Shown: piece after piece, positions 1-10,106 of the stretch
Layout: the number at the start of each line of letters is the position of its first letter
Position numbering within the stretch: the stretch's first letter is position 1
Assembly: GCA_002633005.1 (NCBI GenBank)
Contig: NMRA01000736.1
Location: 1 to 36,789, forward strand
From: Phoronis australis
Taxonomy: Eukaryota; Phoronida; Phoronidae
Length of the DNA: 36,789 nucleotides
Direction of reading: 5' to 3'
Position numbers and translations under genes: made by a program
Notes under the pieces: model-generated
The model's input: the letters and a program-made list of their open reading frames with translations, nothing else
The model's database searches: none
What the model was told of the DNA's origin: nothing

Positions 1-442
1 TGATAAGGTACGTGCGTGTTAACTTTCGACTTCAAATAAAAGTAGGGTACAAGCATTTTAATCGAAACCACTTTTTCTTTCGAAAGGATAGTGCTGTGTA
101 AAACGCTAGCAGGTCTAGCCGAAATGACAATTTTCCAGCTCGATGAAGGTAGATTTCGTTGTCTTCGGTGATGATGTGGAGGTCACCAACGTGCATTACT
201 ACGGTCTCTGAATTATAAATAAATCTCGCAATACAGAAATATTATCAATCTACTGAACATTCAAAACGCTACTGGTGTGAGTAAAATATTTTAGAGACAA
301 AACATTACATATTTTAACCTATTCACTTGCCGTGGATTATTAGACTCGGTATACATATAGTTTGTTTGAGTGCTACTAAGTATATAAACGCGTGCTCTCG
401 TGGCTGCCAGGGGTCGAGTACTTTCATTGCCCTACAATGTAG
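1..442. other. Upstream intronic sequence, no gene seen
   Basis: AT-rich sequence before the EGF exon. I see no cysteine-rich reading frame, promoter or recognisable repeat. A donor-like AAG/GTACGT straddles positions 7 and 8 and could be the end of an exon lying outside the window, but too little sequence precedes it to test that. Confidence 0.5.
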
Positions 443-580
443 TTCCTTTGCAGGCTGCCATGGGGGTGTGCTCTCAAGATCCGTGCCACGGAAATGGACG
501 ATGCGTCGACTTGAATACACCAGAGGAGTTTCTTTGTATTTGCAAACGTGGCTGGGACGGAAAAAACTGCACAGAGAAAT
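443..580 (+). CDS. EGF-like domain exon
   Basis: A 46-codon phase 1-1 exon with six cysteines in EGF order: CSQDPC, then HGNGRC, an 11-residue step ending in C, ICK, and a final GWDGKNC. The GxGxC and CxC...GWxGxxC spacing is diagnostic of the fold. The acceptor chosen is TAG at 440-442 after a pyrimidine-rich tract, because it gives a phase-1 entry and a length divisible by three. The CAG at 451-453 is the alternative and would break phase symmetry. The donor is GAAAT/GTAATG. Calcium-binding EGF residues (D/N-x-D/N-E) are not evident. No other EGF module is seen, so this is either a single module or the last of a series upstream. Confidence 0.75.
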
Positions 581-942
581 GTAATGTCAAATTTGCATGA
601 TTTACATTGATTTATACGTGACTGAGTTAACGTTGGACTTTGACCAATTTAAATGGCTATTCAACGAAAATGGAATTAGGCCGTTTACTCTGAAAACATC
701 GTTGTCACCTTGTTGCTTACCGTAACAGGCGTTCAGTAGCGCTAGGACCTACGCTAGATACTAGCTATAATATAGCAAAAGTCACTTGTTCTCATTAAAA
801 AAAATCTAAAGATCTCAAGTAATCTCGCGATGTCTTGCTTTTTGCGAGGTCTCAGCGTTACCGAATGGGAGACAAAGTTGCATTTCCGTCAGCAATCTTC
901 TAAACTGAAACAACCAACCGCTACTGATTACGGCAACACATG

Positions 943-1205
943 CGGGCATCCTGGGGGAGGGGCTCGCGGCTCGAACGAGCCTCAATTTGGCGAAGTGGGC
1001 AAAAGTTCCGCTTCAGAAAAACAGAAAGTCATAGAAAACGAAACAAAAGCCCACTAAAAAGACATGAATTCGGCGTGAATGCATAATTCGTAGCTCAGGA
1101 CTTGGTACCTCGTTTTTACTTTGTAGTCCTCGTTTTTGTTTTTTAATAAAAGGTCAACATTCTCAAAATTTCTACCCCCCTATATTTCAGGCTGGGTGCG
1201 TGCAT
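943..1205 (+). repeat. Dispersed repeat family A, copy 1
   Basis: Shares an ordered series of blocks with 3478-3856 and 27313-27556: a GC-rich G-run start, a CTCGAACGAGC-like word, a TTTGG..AAA..GTCCGC block, AAACGAGACAAAA, GAATTCGGCG, AAAGGTC, and an end word GCTGGGTGCG. Spacing is conserved, so the copies are homologous. No coding capacity, poly(A) tail or clear terminal repeat is seen; the class is unknown. Confidence 0.55.
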
Positions 1206-1776
1206 GCAATAGGACTCTATCACGGTGAAGAATTTTATTAATACCGACATTATGTCATCAAAAGGCCCAATTTTAATTTCGTTTTAGTCTGATAAACAGG
1301 GCGACATGAAACCTCAAGCAACAGCATGTCAAACTATTCAGTGGTTCTCGTTCGGATTGTGTTTTACACTGATTTTGTTTCAACATGTTTTCAGCGGTCT
1401 ATCGCTCCAAAGCGACGAGAAATGTTCTTTATAAAATAACATGATAACTTTGTTTGAACAAGAGGCCTCCGATCCCCAGTTCACAATTGTATATAAAGAT
1501 TTTATACATGGGGACAGTCATTAAAAATATAATATTTCGCTCCTGATTATTACTCTTTGTATATAAATTGAATTGTTTTTTTTTAATTTTAATTTTAATT
1601 TTAATTTGTTTGCTGTTTGTTAAAAAGAAACCTGATATCGTGGTTTCTATCATGGCATCGCGATATGAACCAACCTGGACAACGTAACATGAAGCTCCCA
1701 TCTTCTCTTCGGGGACAACTATTTTTCTGCCGTTTTCAATTTCTAATGTGCCGTGAGTTGAACATCTACAGCAGAT

Positions 1777-1925
1777 TTCATGAAGGTGGTTTAACAAAAC
1801 CAGGTTTAAGACTTTAAGCTAGTCTTCCTAAACCTGGTCTAATTTTGGACTTGCATTTCACCAGCGTGGTTTAAAAGTCTGAAAGCCTGGTTTTGTTAGA
1901 CCAGGGATAGGGTTTACTAAAACCA
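1777..1925 (-). repeat. Family B repeat with internal AAACCAGGTTT palindromes
   Basis: Contains TTTCATGAAGGTGGTTTAA, AACCAGGTTTAAG, TAAACCTGGTCTAA and further CCTGGTTTTG words in alternating orientation. Its reverse complement resembles the segments at 5328-5590 and 6667-6916, which end in the word CACCTTTATGAAAT. The many inverted copies of one 10-bp word suggest a foldback or MITE-type element. No coding frame. Confidence 0.5.
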
Positions 1926-3477
1926 GGCTAAAAGTACTTGTCTCAAACTGCCCATGTGGTTCCAGTATCCGAAAATATTTACTACATAAAATCTTATTTT
2001 CGACACTCTTTCTTTATATTCTTTTCGCCGTTCTTGCCAAAAGCGATTTTTTAACAGTATTTGACCCTTCTCTGTGAGCGTATAATTACCGGCTGTCATC
2101 GGTTATTTCCGTACCCACATTTCCGGCTCATCAGTTCAGGAACTTGTCCTGAACGCCGCCATTTTTTCCTTGTAACTGAATGTGCTATCGCTTGCTCGAA
2201 AAGTCTCCATTATTTTGCTTTATTAGTAATATCTCCTGATTCGTTTGTGCGTTTACTGAATTTATAGTTTGTAGTTAGTGGTCGTTGATTTTTTTTGGAA
2301 TGTTACGCGTGCTTATTATGTTAAAATAGCATTCGTGTTTAGTTCCTTATGTAGGGCGGTCGAACCTAGAAACCAATATGAGCCGAACCAATTTTTGATT
2401 TTTTTTTTTCGTTTTGAAAAAGTGCTTTGCTATCTTCGGAAAAGTAATGCATTCTACTCAGTAAAAATCGAAAAAGTATCAAAATCGGGGCAAGCTCTGT
2501 AAAGTTATTGCAATTTTTGTGGCGAAATTTGGGTCACTTTGTTTGGATCGCGTCGGCGTATTGGAGGACAGCGGTATAAGTTACGAGTTTAGAAGTTTGT
2601 GTAAATTGTTTCCGCCAACAATTTACGGTGGAATTTATTGAGACATATATTTACTAACTATTTTGCACGACTGAACAGTGTTCACCAAATTTCAGCCTCG
2701 CAGTTGTTACTCATTAAGTGATAAATGTGCTCACAATTCCCGTTGGACTTATCTCATTTCTGGCGGCACCGACAACATGGCGACTTTTGCTGAACTGGAA
2801 GGCATGTTCAACCTGTTACTTTGTAATTTGTGAAGATTTAACGTTGATACATTTTGACAAACGTTGCTACAAAAAGGAACTTTGTTCAATTTTCGGTGTT
2901 TTTGGTGCAAAAATATGATATATTCGAATTATTTTACTGTGATTTTCCCATGCAGGTGACCTTACACTAAGCTAAAAAATGGTTGAAATAATTTTGAAAT
3001 GGTTTTTTGTTTGACTATCAACTGCTGTTCAAGGCTTGATTAGGTGTCACAAAATGATTCATTTTTTTCTAAATTTTAAGTCTCAATTGCTTTCAAGTCA
3101 AGTTTTGTAACTTATTGCTTCTTAATTCAGGTTATCAAGTCAACAATATGAATAATCTTAATTTTGAGAAATAAGCTATGTTTGATTGTGAAGCTTCAAG
3201 TCTCCAATTCTTGTTCCTTGCAACTTCATATTTTTTAATCATGCTTGTCAAATTCTGGTGTAAGGAAACACTATTCGGTCACCAAAGTAATAGTTACATG
3301 TACATGTATGTCCACTTTCATATCGTGGAAACTTTTGCTGTTGAATAGTGTTTGTAATGCTAAATTTTGTAAAGTATTGTGCATTTTAAGTTACTTATTA
3401 TGTTAAAAGGTTGAATCATTTTGGCTTATAATGAATAAAAAATGATAACATTTTGTATAATTGGACTTATCATACTT

Positions 3478-3856
3478 ATGTGCTCGAACGAGCCCCCTAT
3501 TTGGAGAAATGGAAAAAAGTCTGCCTCAGTCAAAGAAGCACGAACTCCGAAAAAAGTAGAAAACGAGACGATATTCCACTAGAAGACAGGAAGTTCCCAA
3601 ATTCATAACTTTGAACATACTCAGTGAATCTTATAGTAAAAGATAGGCATTCCCAAAAAATTCGAGCCCAGTGGCGGATATAGAAGGGGCCAAGGGGGCC
3701 ATGGCCCCCTAAAATTCTCCCAGATTACATTTGGCAGTTCGGGGGTGCGAATTTTTGACGGGAAAATCCTGGCTAATACTCTGTCCTGGACCCCCTAACT
3801 CAAAATCTTGGATCCGCCCCTGCAGCCCCCCATTTTTAAGCTTGGTGCGCTCATAC
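3478..3856 (+). repeat. Dispersed repeat family A, copy 2, interrupted by an insertion
   Basis: The left part (from TGCTCGAACGAGCC) and right part (AAGCTTGGTGCGCTC) match family A copies 1 and 3. Between them sits the 154-bp element at 3669-3822, which the other two copies lack. That makes this a nested insertion and orders the events: family A landed first. Confidence 0.5.
3669..3822. mobile_element. Short MITE-like element with CAG(T/G)GGCGGAT terminal inverted repeats
   Basis: The left end reads CAGTGGCGGAT and the right end ATCCGCCCCTG, whose reverse complement CAGGGGCGGAT differs at one position in eleven. Length 154 bp, no coding capacity. C(A/T)G-type ends with GGCGGAT resemble non-autonomous hAT-like elements, but I find no clean 8-bp target duplication, so the superfamily is a guess. 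Related right ends (GGATCCGCCCCTG) occur at 5182-5194 and 6528-6540, and a related GC-rich segment at 24196-24285. Confidence 0.5.
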
Positions 3857-5327
3857 AAAGTCTGGGAAAATCTCTGTTGAAAGCCAACAACTTTGCACAG
3901 TTCGCCAGAAGTACCCAAGTTCTAAATAAACCTCGTTTGAGCGAGCGCTGTGGCCAGCGACCAGGTAGGCCTAAGGGTAACCTTGGCCCAAAGCTGTATT
4001 TTGACGGTAGTCTTAATACTGGTAGCTGGCACTGAGTCTAGCTAAGGGCTGCCGCGGCAGTGTGACACAGGATTAACCAGCCCGTAATTTTATGCAAGTG
4101 TCTGAAACTACCTTTAAATATATACGGCATTTACATGTATGATGTGAACATTTCACTTCGACAAAACAGCTTGCAACCGCATGCCCTTACCGTTCGCCAG
4201 GGTCTTGTCTCGCTCCGCACCGGGTCCAATAGGCTGCGGTCCCGAGCCCGACAAATTTTCTGCCAAAATTTATTCGCCACATTTCTTCAGAAAATTCGAT
4301 AAAATTGTCCGTATTTTGGTTTTATTAAAAAAAAGGCGCGCTGTCCATTATATTATCCCCGTTTGCAGGCTAGTAACAGGCACTCGTCCATTCACACTGA
4401 CGGCGTTTTCTTAGCCTGGGTTCCTGAACGAATTGTACTTCCGGGTTCGCGGCATGTTCAAAATGGCGGTGGTTCTTCGGGTGCGAATCGTGAGTGGCCC
4501 GTTCATTTAAACTTTTTTCGAGTACGGATCGTGTATTAGTTATGGGGTAGGTACTTCTTGGATTCTTGTAACATCATCTAACCATGTAATAAGGGTTAAC
4601 AACGTGTGAGACAAGGACTTTAAAGTATCCAAGCCACCCTAATGTGAAGTACTTGAATGAAACCTTGATCACGTGGGTATACATGTACATGTACAATGAC
4701 ACACAGTAGTAGAATCAGTGCAGACATTTACGAAAAAGAACTAAAAGCTTTTTTCATGAGGAAAAATGTAATGTCTTTGCCCAACACATGTGCACACTAT
4801 GCTCACCATTAACCACAAAATAATAAAAGCCCAAATTTATTTCCGTGTTATTTTAGTATTTATTTTTGCGGCCAAAGGGGGCAGGACCCCTGTCCGGGTA
4901 CATTGAATAGGGGACCAATAGAGGTGGGACTCGGTTAGAAAAATCAGAAGATGCCGTCTTCAGTCAAACCCGTAGCGCTCACGACTTTGACATCGTGCTC
5001 GACCAGTCGTATTCTGAGGAGTCCAAAGGACACCCCGGGCCTGCAACACGTACTGGTCTGCACAGTAGGATCCAAGGGGGTTCGGACACCCCTTTTCCAT
5101 TTATATAAATTCATAATTTTCGAATTGTTGACTTGGTCCCCCTTTTAAAAATCCTTCATACGACCCCCCTTTAAAAAGTTTGGATCCGCCCCTGATACAT
5201 TGTACGTTTGATCTCGTAATGTTGTAAAAGTGAAAATTGAAAATGTCCAATCTCACTCTATAACTGCGATGTAAATGCACATCGCGGCCTCATTCACCTA
5301 TACCGTACAAGTCTGGCATATTTAACA

Positions 5328-5590
5328 GTATTAAACCTGGGTCTGACCAAGTTTAAAGTCAAACCTGGTATAAGATCTTAATACAGGTCTAAGGAATATA
5401 GACCTCGTTAGTGAAATGAAAATTGACTTAGACCAGGTCTAAACTGAAGTTAAACCAGGTTTTACTAGACTACATGTACTGGTAGTCTTTAAGTTAAACC
5501 ACCTTTATGAAATGCAGATTATCTTTAAACCTGGACTAAGTCCATGCAGTTTAAACCAGGTTTAACTTTAAATCACCTTTATGAAATTAG
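5328..5590 (+). repeat. Family B repeat (AAACCAGGTTT palindromes), copy in first duplicate
   Basis: A run of TTAAACCTGG, CCAGGTCTAAA, AACCAGGTTTTA and TTAAACCAGGTTTAA words in both orientations, closing with CACCTTTATGAAAT. The same segment recurs at 6667-6916 in the second duplicate copy and, inverted and diverged, at 1777-1925. No reading frame. Confidence 0.55.
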
Positions 5591-6109
5591 CTGCTAATGT
5601 TCGTTATTTAAAAAATCTGCTGCTTCTTCGTCTCCCCAAATAAATACTTTTGAGAACTCACACTTAACTGTTCTGTAAAACTCACCCTTTTTATATTTTG
5701 TACTACCGATTAAACCAACTTTGACTGATCATCCTCTGTTTGAATTCCTATAAAATATTGCTCATTGCCCACTCCCTGATTCAACCACACATGACCAAAA
5801 CCAGTTGTACACTGTACATGTATACAACAAATTTTTGATACAGATACACCAAATGCCTTTGGTACGGGGTAAGCCTAATAAACACAAATTTGTTATTTAA
5901 ACTCGATGTACGAAATATTTTATATGCGATTTTTTATTTTATCAAAAGTTTGGCTTATAAAAGGGTGCTGTGAAAATGCAGAATTCACCTGGAATTGTGA
6001 TATCTTGGCTAATTTACCTTAGGTGACTATTAAAACCTCCGGAATAAACCTGAAATCGTTAATTCTCAATGTTCAAGTTAATACTATCGAAGTACACCAC
6101 ATTTCTTAG

Positions 6110-6188
6110 ACGTCGTTGCTTGGTCGGCTTGGGAACCATGGCAACCGTGCTCAGTTTCCTGTGGCGAAGGATGGCAGAAAAGGCAGCG
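6110..6188 (+). pseudogene. Truncated duplicate of TSP1 exon T1 (probable assembly artefact)
   Basis: Starts after the same TTCTTAG acceptor as T1 and reads VVAWSAWEPWQPCSVSCG through QKRQR before the N at 6189 cuts it. It differs from T1 in one residue near the start (V for I). Because the sequence after the N returns to intronic DNA from 1.3 kb upstream, this should not be counted as an extra exon. Confidence 0.85.
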
Positions 6189-6189
6189 N

Positions 6190-7514
6190 TAAAAGCCCAA
6201 ATTTATTTCCGTGTTATTTTAGTATTTATTTTTGCGGCCAAAGGGGGCAGGACCCCTGTCCGGGTACATTGAATAGGGGACCAATAGAGGTGGAATCAGA
6301 AGATGCCGTCTTCAGTCAAACCCGTAGCGCTCACGACTTTGACATCGTGCTCGACTAGTCGTATTCTGAGGAGTTCAAAGGACGCCCTGCAACACGTACT
6401 GGTCTGCGCAGTCGGATCCAAGGGGGTTCGGACACCCCTTTTTCCATTTATATCAATTCATAATTTACAAATTGTTGACTTGGTCCCCCTTTTAAAAATC
6501 CTTCATACGACCCCCCTTTAAAAAGTTTGGATCCGCCCCTGATACGTTTGATCTTGTAATGTTGTAAAAGTGAAAATTGAAAGTGTCCAATCTCGCTCTA
6601 TAACTGCGATGTAAATGCACATCGCGGCCTCATTCACCTATAACGTACAAGTCTGGCATTTTTAACAGTATTAAACCTGGGTCTGACCAAGTTTAAAGTC
6701 AAACCTGGTATAAGATCTTAATACAGGTCTAAGGAATATAGACCTCGTTAGTGAAATGAAAATTGACTTAGACCAGGTCTAAACTGAAGTTTAACCAGGT
6801 TTTACTAGACTACTGGTCTATAAGTTAAACCACCTTTATGAAATACAGATTATCTTTAAACCTGGTCTAAGTCCAGTTTAAACCAGGTTTAACTTTAAAC
6901 CATCTTTATGAAATAGCTGCCAATGTTTGTTATTTAAAGAATCTGCTGCTTCGTCGTTTCCCCACATAAATACTTTTGAGAACTCAGACTTAACTGCTCT
7001 GTAAAACTCACCCTTTTTATATTTTGTACTACGGATTAAACCAACTTTGAATGATCATCCTCTGCTTGAATTCCTATAAAATATTGCTCATTGCCCACTC
7101 CCTGGTTCAACCACACATGACCAAAACCAGTTGTACAATGTACATGTATACAACAAATTTCTGATACAGATACACCAAATGCCTTTGGTACGGGGTAAGC
7201 CTAATAAACACAAATTTGTTATTTAAACTTGATATACAAAATATTTTATATGAGATATTTTATTTTATCAAAAGTTTGGCTTATAAAGGGGTGCTGTGAA
7301 AATGCAGAATTTACCTGGAATTGTGATATCTTGGCTAATTTACCTTAGGTGACTATTAAAACCTGCGGTATAAACCTGAAATCGTTAATTCACAATGTTC
7401 AAGTTTATACTATCAAAGTACACCACATTTCTTAGACATCGTTGCTTGGTCGGCTTGGGAACCATGGCAACCGTGCTCAGTTTCCTGTGGCGAAGGATGG
7501 CAGAAAAGGCAGCG
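6190..7514 (+). repeat. Second copy of the 1.3-kb duplication, running into intact exon T1
   Basis: Matches 4824-6188 throughout and then continues past the breakpoint into the rest of T1. This copy therefore carries the complete exon and is the one to keep in a gene model. Confidence 0.85.
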
Positions 7515-7609
7515 TTACTGCGCGGACTCCCGTAACATTTCTGTGAGGTCTGAAACCTGCTATGGGGGAGAAGTGGAGATACGTTCGTGCTCTTCTGGTT
7601 CATGTCCAG
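7436..7609 (+). CDS. TSP1 exon T1
   Basis: 58 codons, phase 1-1, acceptor TTCTTAG, donor CCAG/GTACGA. Reads WSAWEPWQPCSVSCGEGW, then KRQRYC, and ends SGSCP. WxxWxxW gives two overlapping C-mannosylation sites, and CSVSCG is an intact POFUT2 O-fucosylation motif. Six cysteines fit group 1 TSP1 modules. It lacks the GP-aromatic-x-GG box of later exons and has NIS in the central loop, so with 174 nt it is the longest and one of the most divergent modules. The following intron (7610-8537) carries the N at 8036 and a 76-bp duplicate. Confidence 0.9.
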
Positions 7610-7884
7610 GTACGACCTACATGTGTTTAGATGTTTAAAGGGAATCTAGGAACAATGTACCAAGCTGTACCAACGGCATATTTTGTGGCAAAAAATCCTT
7701 CAAGAATATGAAAGTTTACTACATATTTTAAGTATCTGAAATTGATAAAATGAGTAATTGCTATGTCTAACGAATACCAAAAATAGAAAAAAAAATGTAA
7801 ATACGCTCATTTATAGATCACCGGAGTGATGAATTTGCTGACTAATGCGACTAGATGTGTAAAGCACCACAAATAAATATTTCG

Positions 7885-7960
7885 TGTTTGTTTCCTTTGC
7901 CTGGGATCATCGTCAGAATACTGTGGACGGTGTTTGAGAGGTCATTTGATCATATCCTTA
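7885..7960 (+). repeat. 76-bp duplicated segment left of the N at 8036
   Basis: Identical, as far as I can read, to 8037-8112. It is followed by 75 bp (7961-8035) that do not recur after the N, so the left contig tail may be from another haplotype or chimeric. The segment contains TGGACGGTGTTTGAG, which mimics a TSP1 exon start but has a stop codon and no AG acceptor. Confidence 0.8.
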
Positions 7961-8036
7961 CAGTGCTGATCGAATCCAACGTCCTATCGAACGCGGCTAG
8001 GCCGCGTCCGGACACGGGTTCCAAACCGCGGTTGGN

Positions 8037-8112
8037 TGTTTGTTTCCTTTGCCTGGGATCATCGTCAGAATACTGTGGACGGTGTTTGAGAGGTCATTTG
8101 ATCATATCCTTA
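8037..8112 (+). repeat. 76-bp duplicated segment right of the N at 8036
   Basis: Begins immediately after the N and repeats 7885-7960 from TGTTTGTTTCC to CATATCCTTA. It is the start of the next contig, and the sequence continues from here towards exon T2. Confidence 0.8.
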
Positions 8113-8537
8113 TGTAAAGCAGCGAGACTTGCGTAAGCGATCGCAACCGTTTGACAGAGCGTGCTGTTCAACCGAATGCTTTCTCAATCCTTACACGCTG
8201 GAGATACAAATAGATACGATACAGAAAATGGGAAAGCTTTCAGTTGAACCCAAAACTCGAACCTGGTATTGGGTCGTACATGTGCGTCGAACACCTACTG
8301 TCTCAATGGCGAGTCACATGTCCAACTGGTCACGTGCCTGAGCAACCACCGTTTACTGCATAATCAAAATGCTCCCAGATCGAGGAACAGAAAATGGTAG
8401 ACACTGAAGTATTTTGCTTTAGGTAGAAGATTGGCATTCGAAAATTGCTGACGACTTGTTTCATTTCCAATGAAGTCTATAAATACATTGACTGATTTTC
8501 CGTCAAATAAATTGTGTATGTCGTTGCCTGTTTTTAG

Positions 8538-8705
8538 CTTGGACGTTTTGGAATGAATGGAGCAGTTGCTCAACGCACCGTACATGTGGTCGTGGCGTTA
8601 AGTCACGATCGCGGGAATGCACAAATGGCGGACGGATTGGGGTTGATAGTGGTTGCTATGGCAACACAGTCGAGAGATCACCTTGCGATGTGCCCGGATG
8701 TGACG
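8538..8705 (+). CDS. TSP1 exon T2 (atypical)
   Basis: 56 codons, phase 1-1, acceptor TGTTTTTAG, donor GACG/GTAAGG. Reads WTFWNEWSSC then STHRTCGRG, KSRSREC, and ends in PGCD instead of CP. Six cysteines are kept, but the first pair is CX5C rather than CX3C, so the usual O-fucosylation motif is absent by spacing. The aromatic-GG box is replaced by a Gly-rich NGGRIGVDSGC loop. Immediately precedes the SRCR domain. Confidence 0.88.
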
Positions 8706-8964
8706 GTAAGGTGATGTTTGCAACAGCTATAAAATATTGTAAAAAACCAAAATCTGTTTTTAATTATTAAATTCCAACTTGCTGACATTTGCTGCAAACC
8801 ATCTCGTATCACTCTGTACATCAATCTATGTTACAGCGGCTACTATAGTTCGATCACAGCCCATTATTATTAACACCGCGTACCTTTGTGAAATTGGTTT
8901 CAAGTGTTCCTTAGTCAAAGTGCATGATTTATGAGGTTGGACAGAAATGATAGTTCGTTATTCG

Positions 8965-9198
8965 CCGATCAAAGTCTCGAGGAATTACGAGCTGCCGATC
9001 AAAGTCTCGAGGAATAACGAACTGTCGATCAAAGTCTCGAGGAATAACGAACTGCCAAATCTTTGCAAGACCGAAAATCACTTCTCTTTTGAGTAAGGAA
9101 CAAGTTGAGATCATTGTTTACCGGTAAGTGGTCTAAATTAAAATTTAGTTTCTTTGACGGAACGCGACTTTGTTGCTTTAAATAATCAACATTAAACA
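8965..9198 (+). repeat. 234-bp segment repeated after the N at 9659 (left copy)
   Basis: Matches 9660-9893 from the tandem repeats through TTGAGTAAGGAACAAG and TGTTTACCGGTAAG to GCTTTAAAT. The left sequence then continues for 460 bp (9199-9658) that have no counterpart after the N, unlike the clean end-to-end overlap at 35839. An indel haplotype or a misjoined contig tail would explain this. Confidence 0.75.
8966..9055 (+). repeat. Three tandem copies of a 30-bp unit
   Basis: Unit CGATCAAAGTCTCGAGGAAT plus A/T-ACGAACTG(C/T), three perfect-length copies with few changes. Read in one + frame the unit encodes DQSLEELRAA. In a - frame it reads QFVIPRDFDR. Just upstream TAGTTCGTTATTCG is an inverted copy of the unit's AATAACGAACT part, so the block resembles the inner end of an inverted-repeat element. 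Confidence 0.85.
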
Positions 9199-9399
9199 GT
9201 ACACACCATGGATTTTTGCATATTTTGAATTACCGGTGGCCACAAACTAAATGTATGACGTAAAATTTAGCTAAGCTCATGTTTATTTTGTGTAATTAGC
9301 TCGAAAATTTGAGTTTTCTTTCAATTTTGCCAATTTTCACATTTCCCGCCATGTGACGTCATGGGTTGAACACAAGAGATTAGTGACTAGCATTGAACA

Positions 9400-9658
9400 A
9401 TGACGGAAAGCAGGGAATTTGAAAGCGACGACGATTATGAGCAAACATTGAACGAATACTATGAAGAAACGTACGGGAATGGTGGCCAGGATGAGGAAAT
9501 GGGGTTGCACGAAAGCGAGAATAAGTTTAATGTGCTTCGGCTGCGTACTTTTCTACTTTGAGCCTTACGAACTGGATCCTCCCGCGAGAGAAGCGACCTC
9601 GGGCTCGGCGAGTCAACCCAGTCATCCAACAGACGATCCTGAACTAAGAGCTGATGTT
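9400..9658 (+). pseudogene. Acidic ORF remnant, frameshifted and cut by N
   Basis: A 53-codon frame from ATG 9400 begins MTESREFESDDDYEQ and ends at TGA 9559-9561. The +2 frame then continues open as FEPYELDPPAREATSG through QPSHPTDDPELRADV to the N, and across it into DQSLEELRAA repeats ending at a stop in the second unit. This suggests one coding sequence broken by a frameshift. The FEPY-x-x-x-P-rich style resembles N-termini of repetitive P2X7-like element proteins common in marine invertebrates, which is only a weak inference. Confidence 0.35.
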
Positions 9659-9659
9659 N

Positions 9660-9893
9660 CCGATCAAAGTCTCGAGGAATTACGAGCTGCCGATCAAAGT
9701 CTCGAGGAATAACGAACTGTCGATCAAAGTCTCGATGAATAACGAACTGCCCAATCTTTGCAAGACCGAAAATCACTTCTCTTTTGAGTAAGGAACAAGT
9801 TGAGATCATTGTTTACCGGTAAGTGGTCTAAATTAAAATTTAGTTTCTTTGACGGAACGCGACTTTGTTGCTTTAAATATTCAACATTAAGCA
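9660..9893 (+). repeat. 234-bp segment after the N at 9659 (right copy), with three 30-bp units
   Basis: Starts one base after the N and carries 30-bp units at 9661-9750 and the same flank as 8965-9198. It then leads directly into the SRCR exon, so this side is continuous with the gene. Confidence 0.75.
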
Positions 9894-9947
9894 GAGACTT
9901 TGTGATTGCAACGTTAAATCTGTCCTCCTTCGTACAATTTATGATAG

Positions 9948-10106
9948 CGCTGATACGTCTGACTGATGGTGAGACCTTCGGTGAAGGAATAGTCAACATT
10001 TACGATGAAGCACGTAGCGAGTGGGCTGCCATCTGTGGTCAAGACTGGGATGTTACCGATGCATCGGTACTTTGCTGGCAGCTGGGTTTTGACGGAGCTA
10101 CTGAAG
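9948..10106 (+). CDS. SRCR domain, N-terminal half exon
   Basis: 53 codons, phase 1-1, acceptor TATGATAG, donor GAAG/GTAATT. Reads IRLTDGETFGEGIVNIY, then EWAAICGQDWDVTDASVLC and WQLGFDGATE. This matches the SRCR pattern VRL.GG....GRVE....G.WG.VC...W...DA.VVCRQLGY. The two cysteines here plus four in the next exon make six, the group A count. Group A SRCR domains are typically split across two exons, as here. The 405-bp intron to the second half shows nothing recognisable. Confidence 0.92.

Larger units (their letters stand above)
4824..6188 (+). repeat. First copy of a 1.3-kb near-identical duplication ending at an N
   Basis: Runs in register with 6190-7514 from TAAAAGCCCAAATTT to AAAAGGCAGCG, with scattered substitutions and small indels (for example 19 extra bases near 4928). 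It ends inside exon T1 immediately before the N at 6189. It holds a family B repeat at 5328-5590. Best read as a contig end whose overlap with the next contig was not merged, with the differences reflecting two haplotypes. Confidence 0.85.
581..7435. other. Long intron between EGF exon and TSP1 exon T1, repeat-rich
   Basis: No exon of the main gene is seen here except a truncated duplicate of T1 next to the N at 6189. Contents listed separately: three dispersed repeat families and a 1.3-kb unmerged duplicate. A short (AATTTT)n run lies near 1584-1606. The true intron is about 1.37 kb shorter if the duplicate is an assembly artefact. Part of 2000-3470 is AT-rich sequence in which I recognise nothing. 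Confidence 0.7.
8706..9947. other. Intron T2 to SRCR, with tandem repeats, a transposon-like ORF remnant and an N
   Basis: Holds the 30-bp tandem repeats (8966-9055 and 9661-9750), the duplicate 8965-9198 / 9660-9893 around the N at 9659, and an open stretch at 9400-9658. No exon of the main gene is seen. Confidence 0.7.

Noticed and set aside
6110-6188. A twenty-sixth TSP1 exon
   Set aside because: It is the truncated copy of T1 created at the N at 6189.
7922-7936. TGGACGGTGTTTGAG, an apparent TSP1 exon start (also at 8074-8088)
   Set aside because: No AG acceptor before it, an in-frame stop after V-D-G-V, and no cysteine pattern follows.
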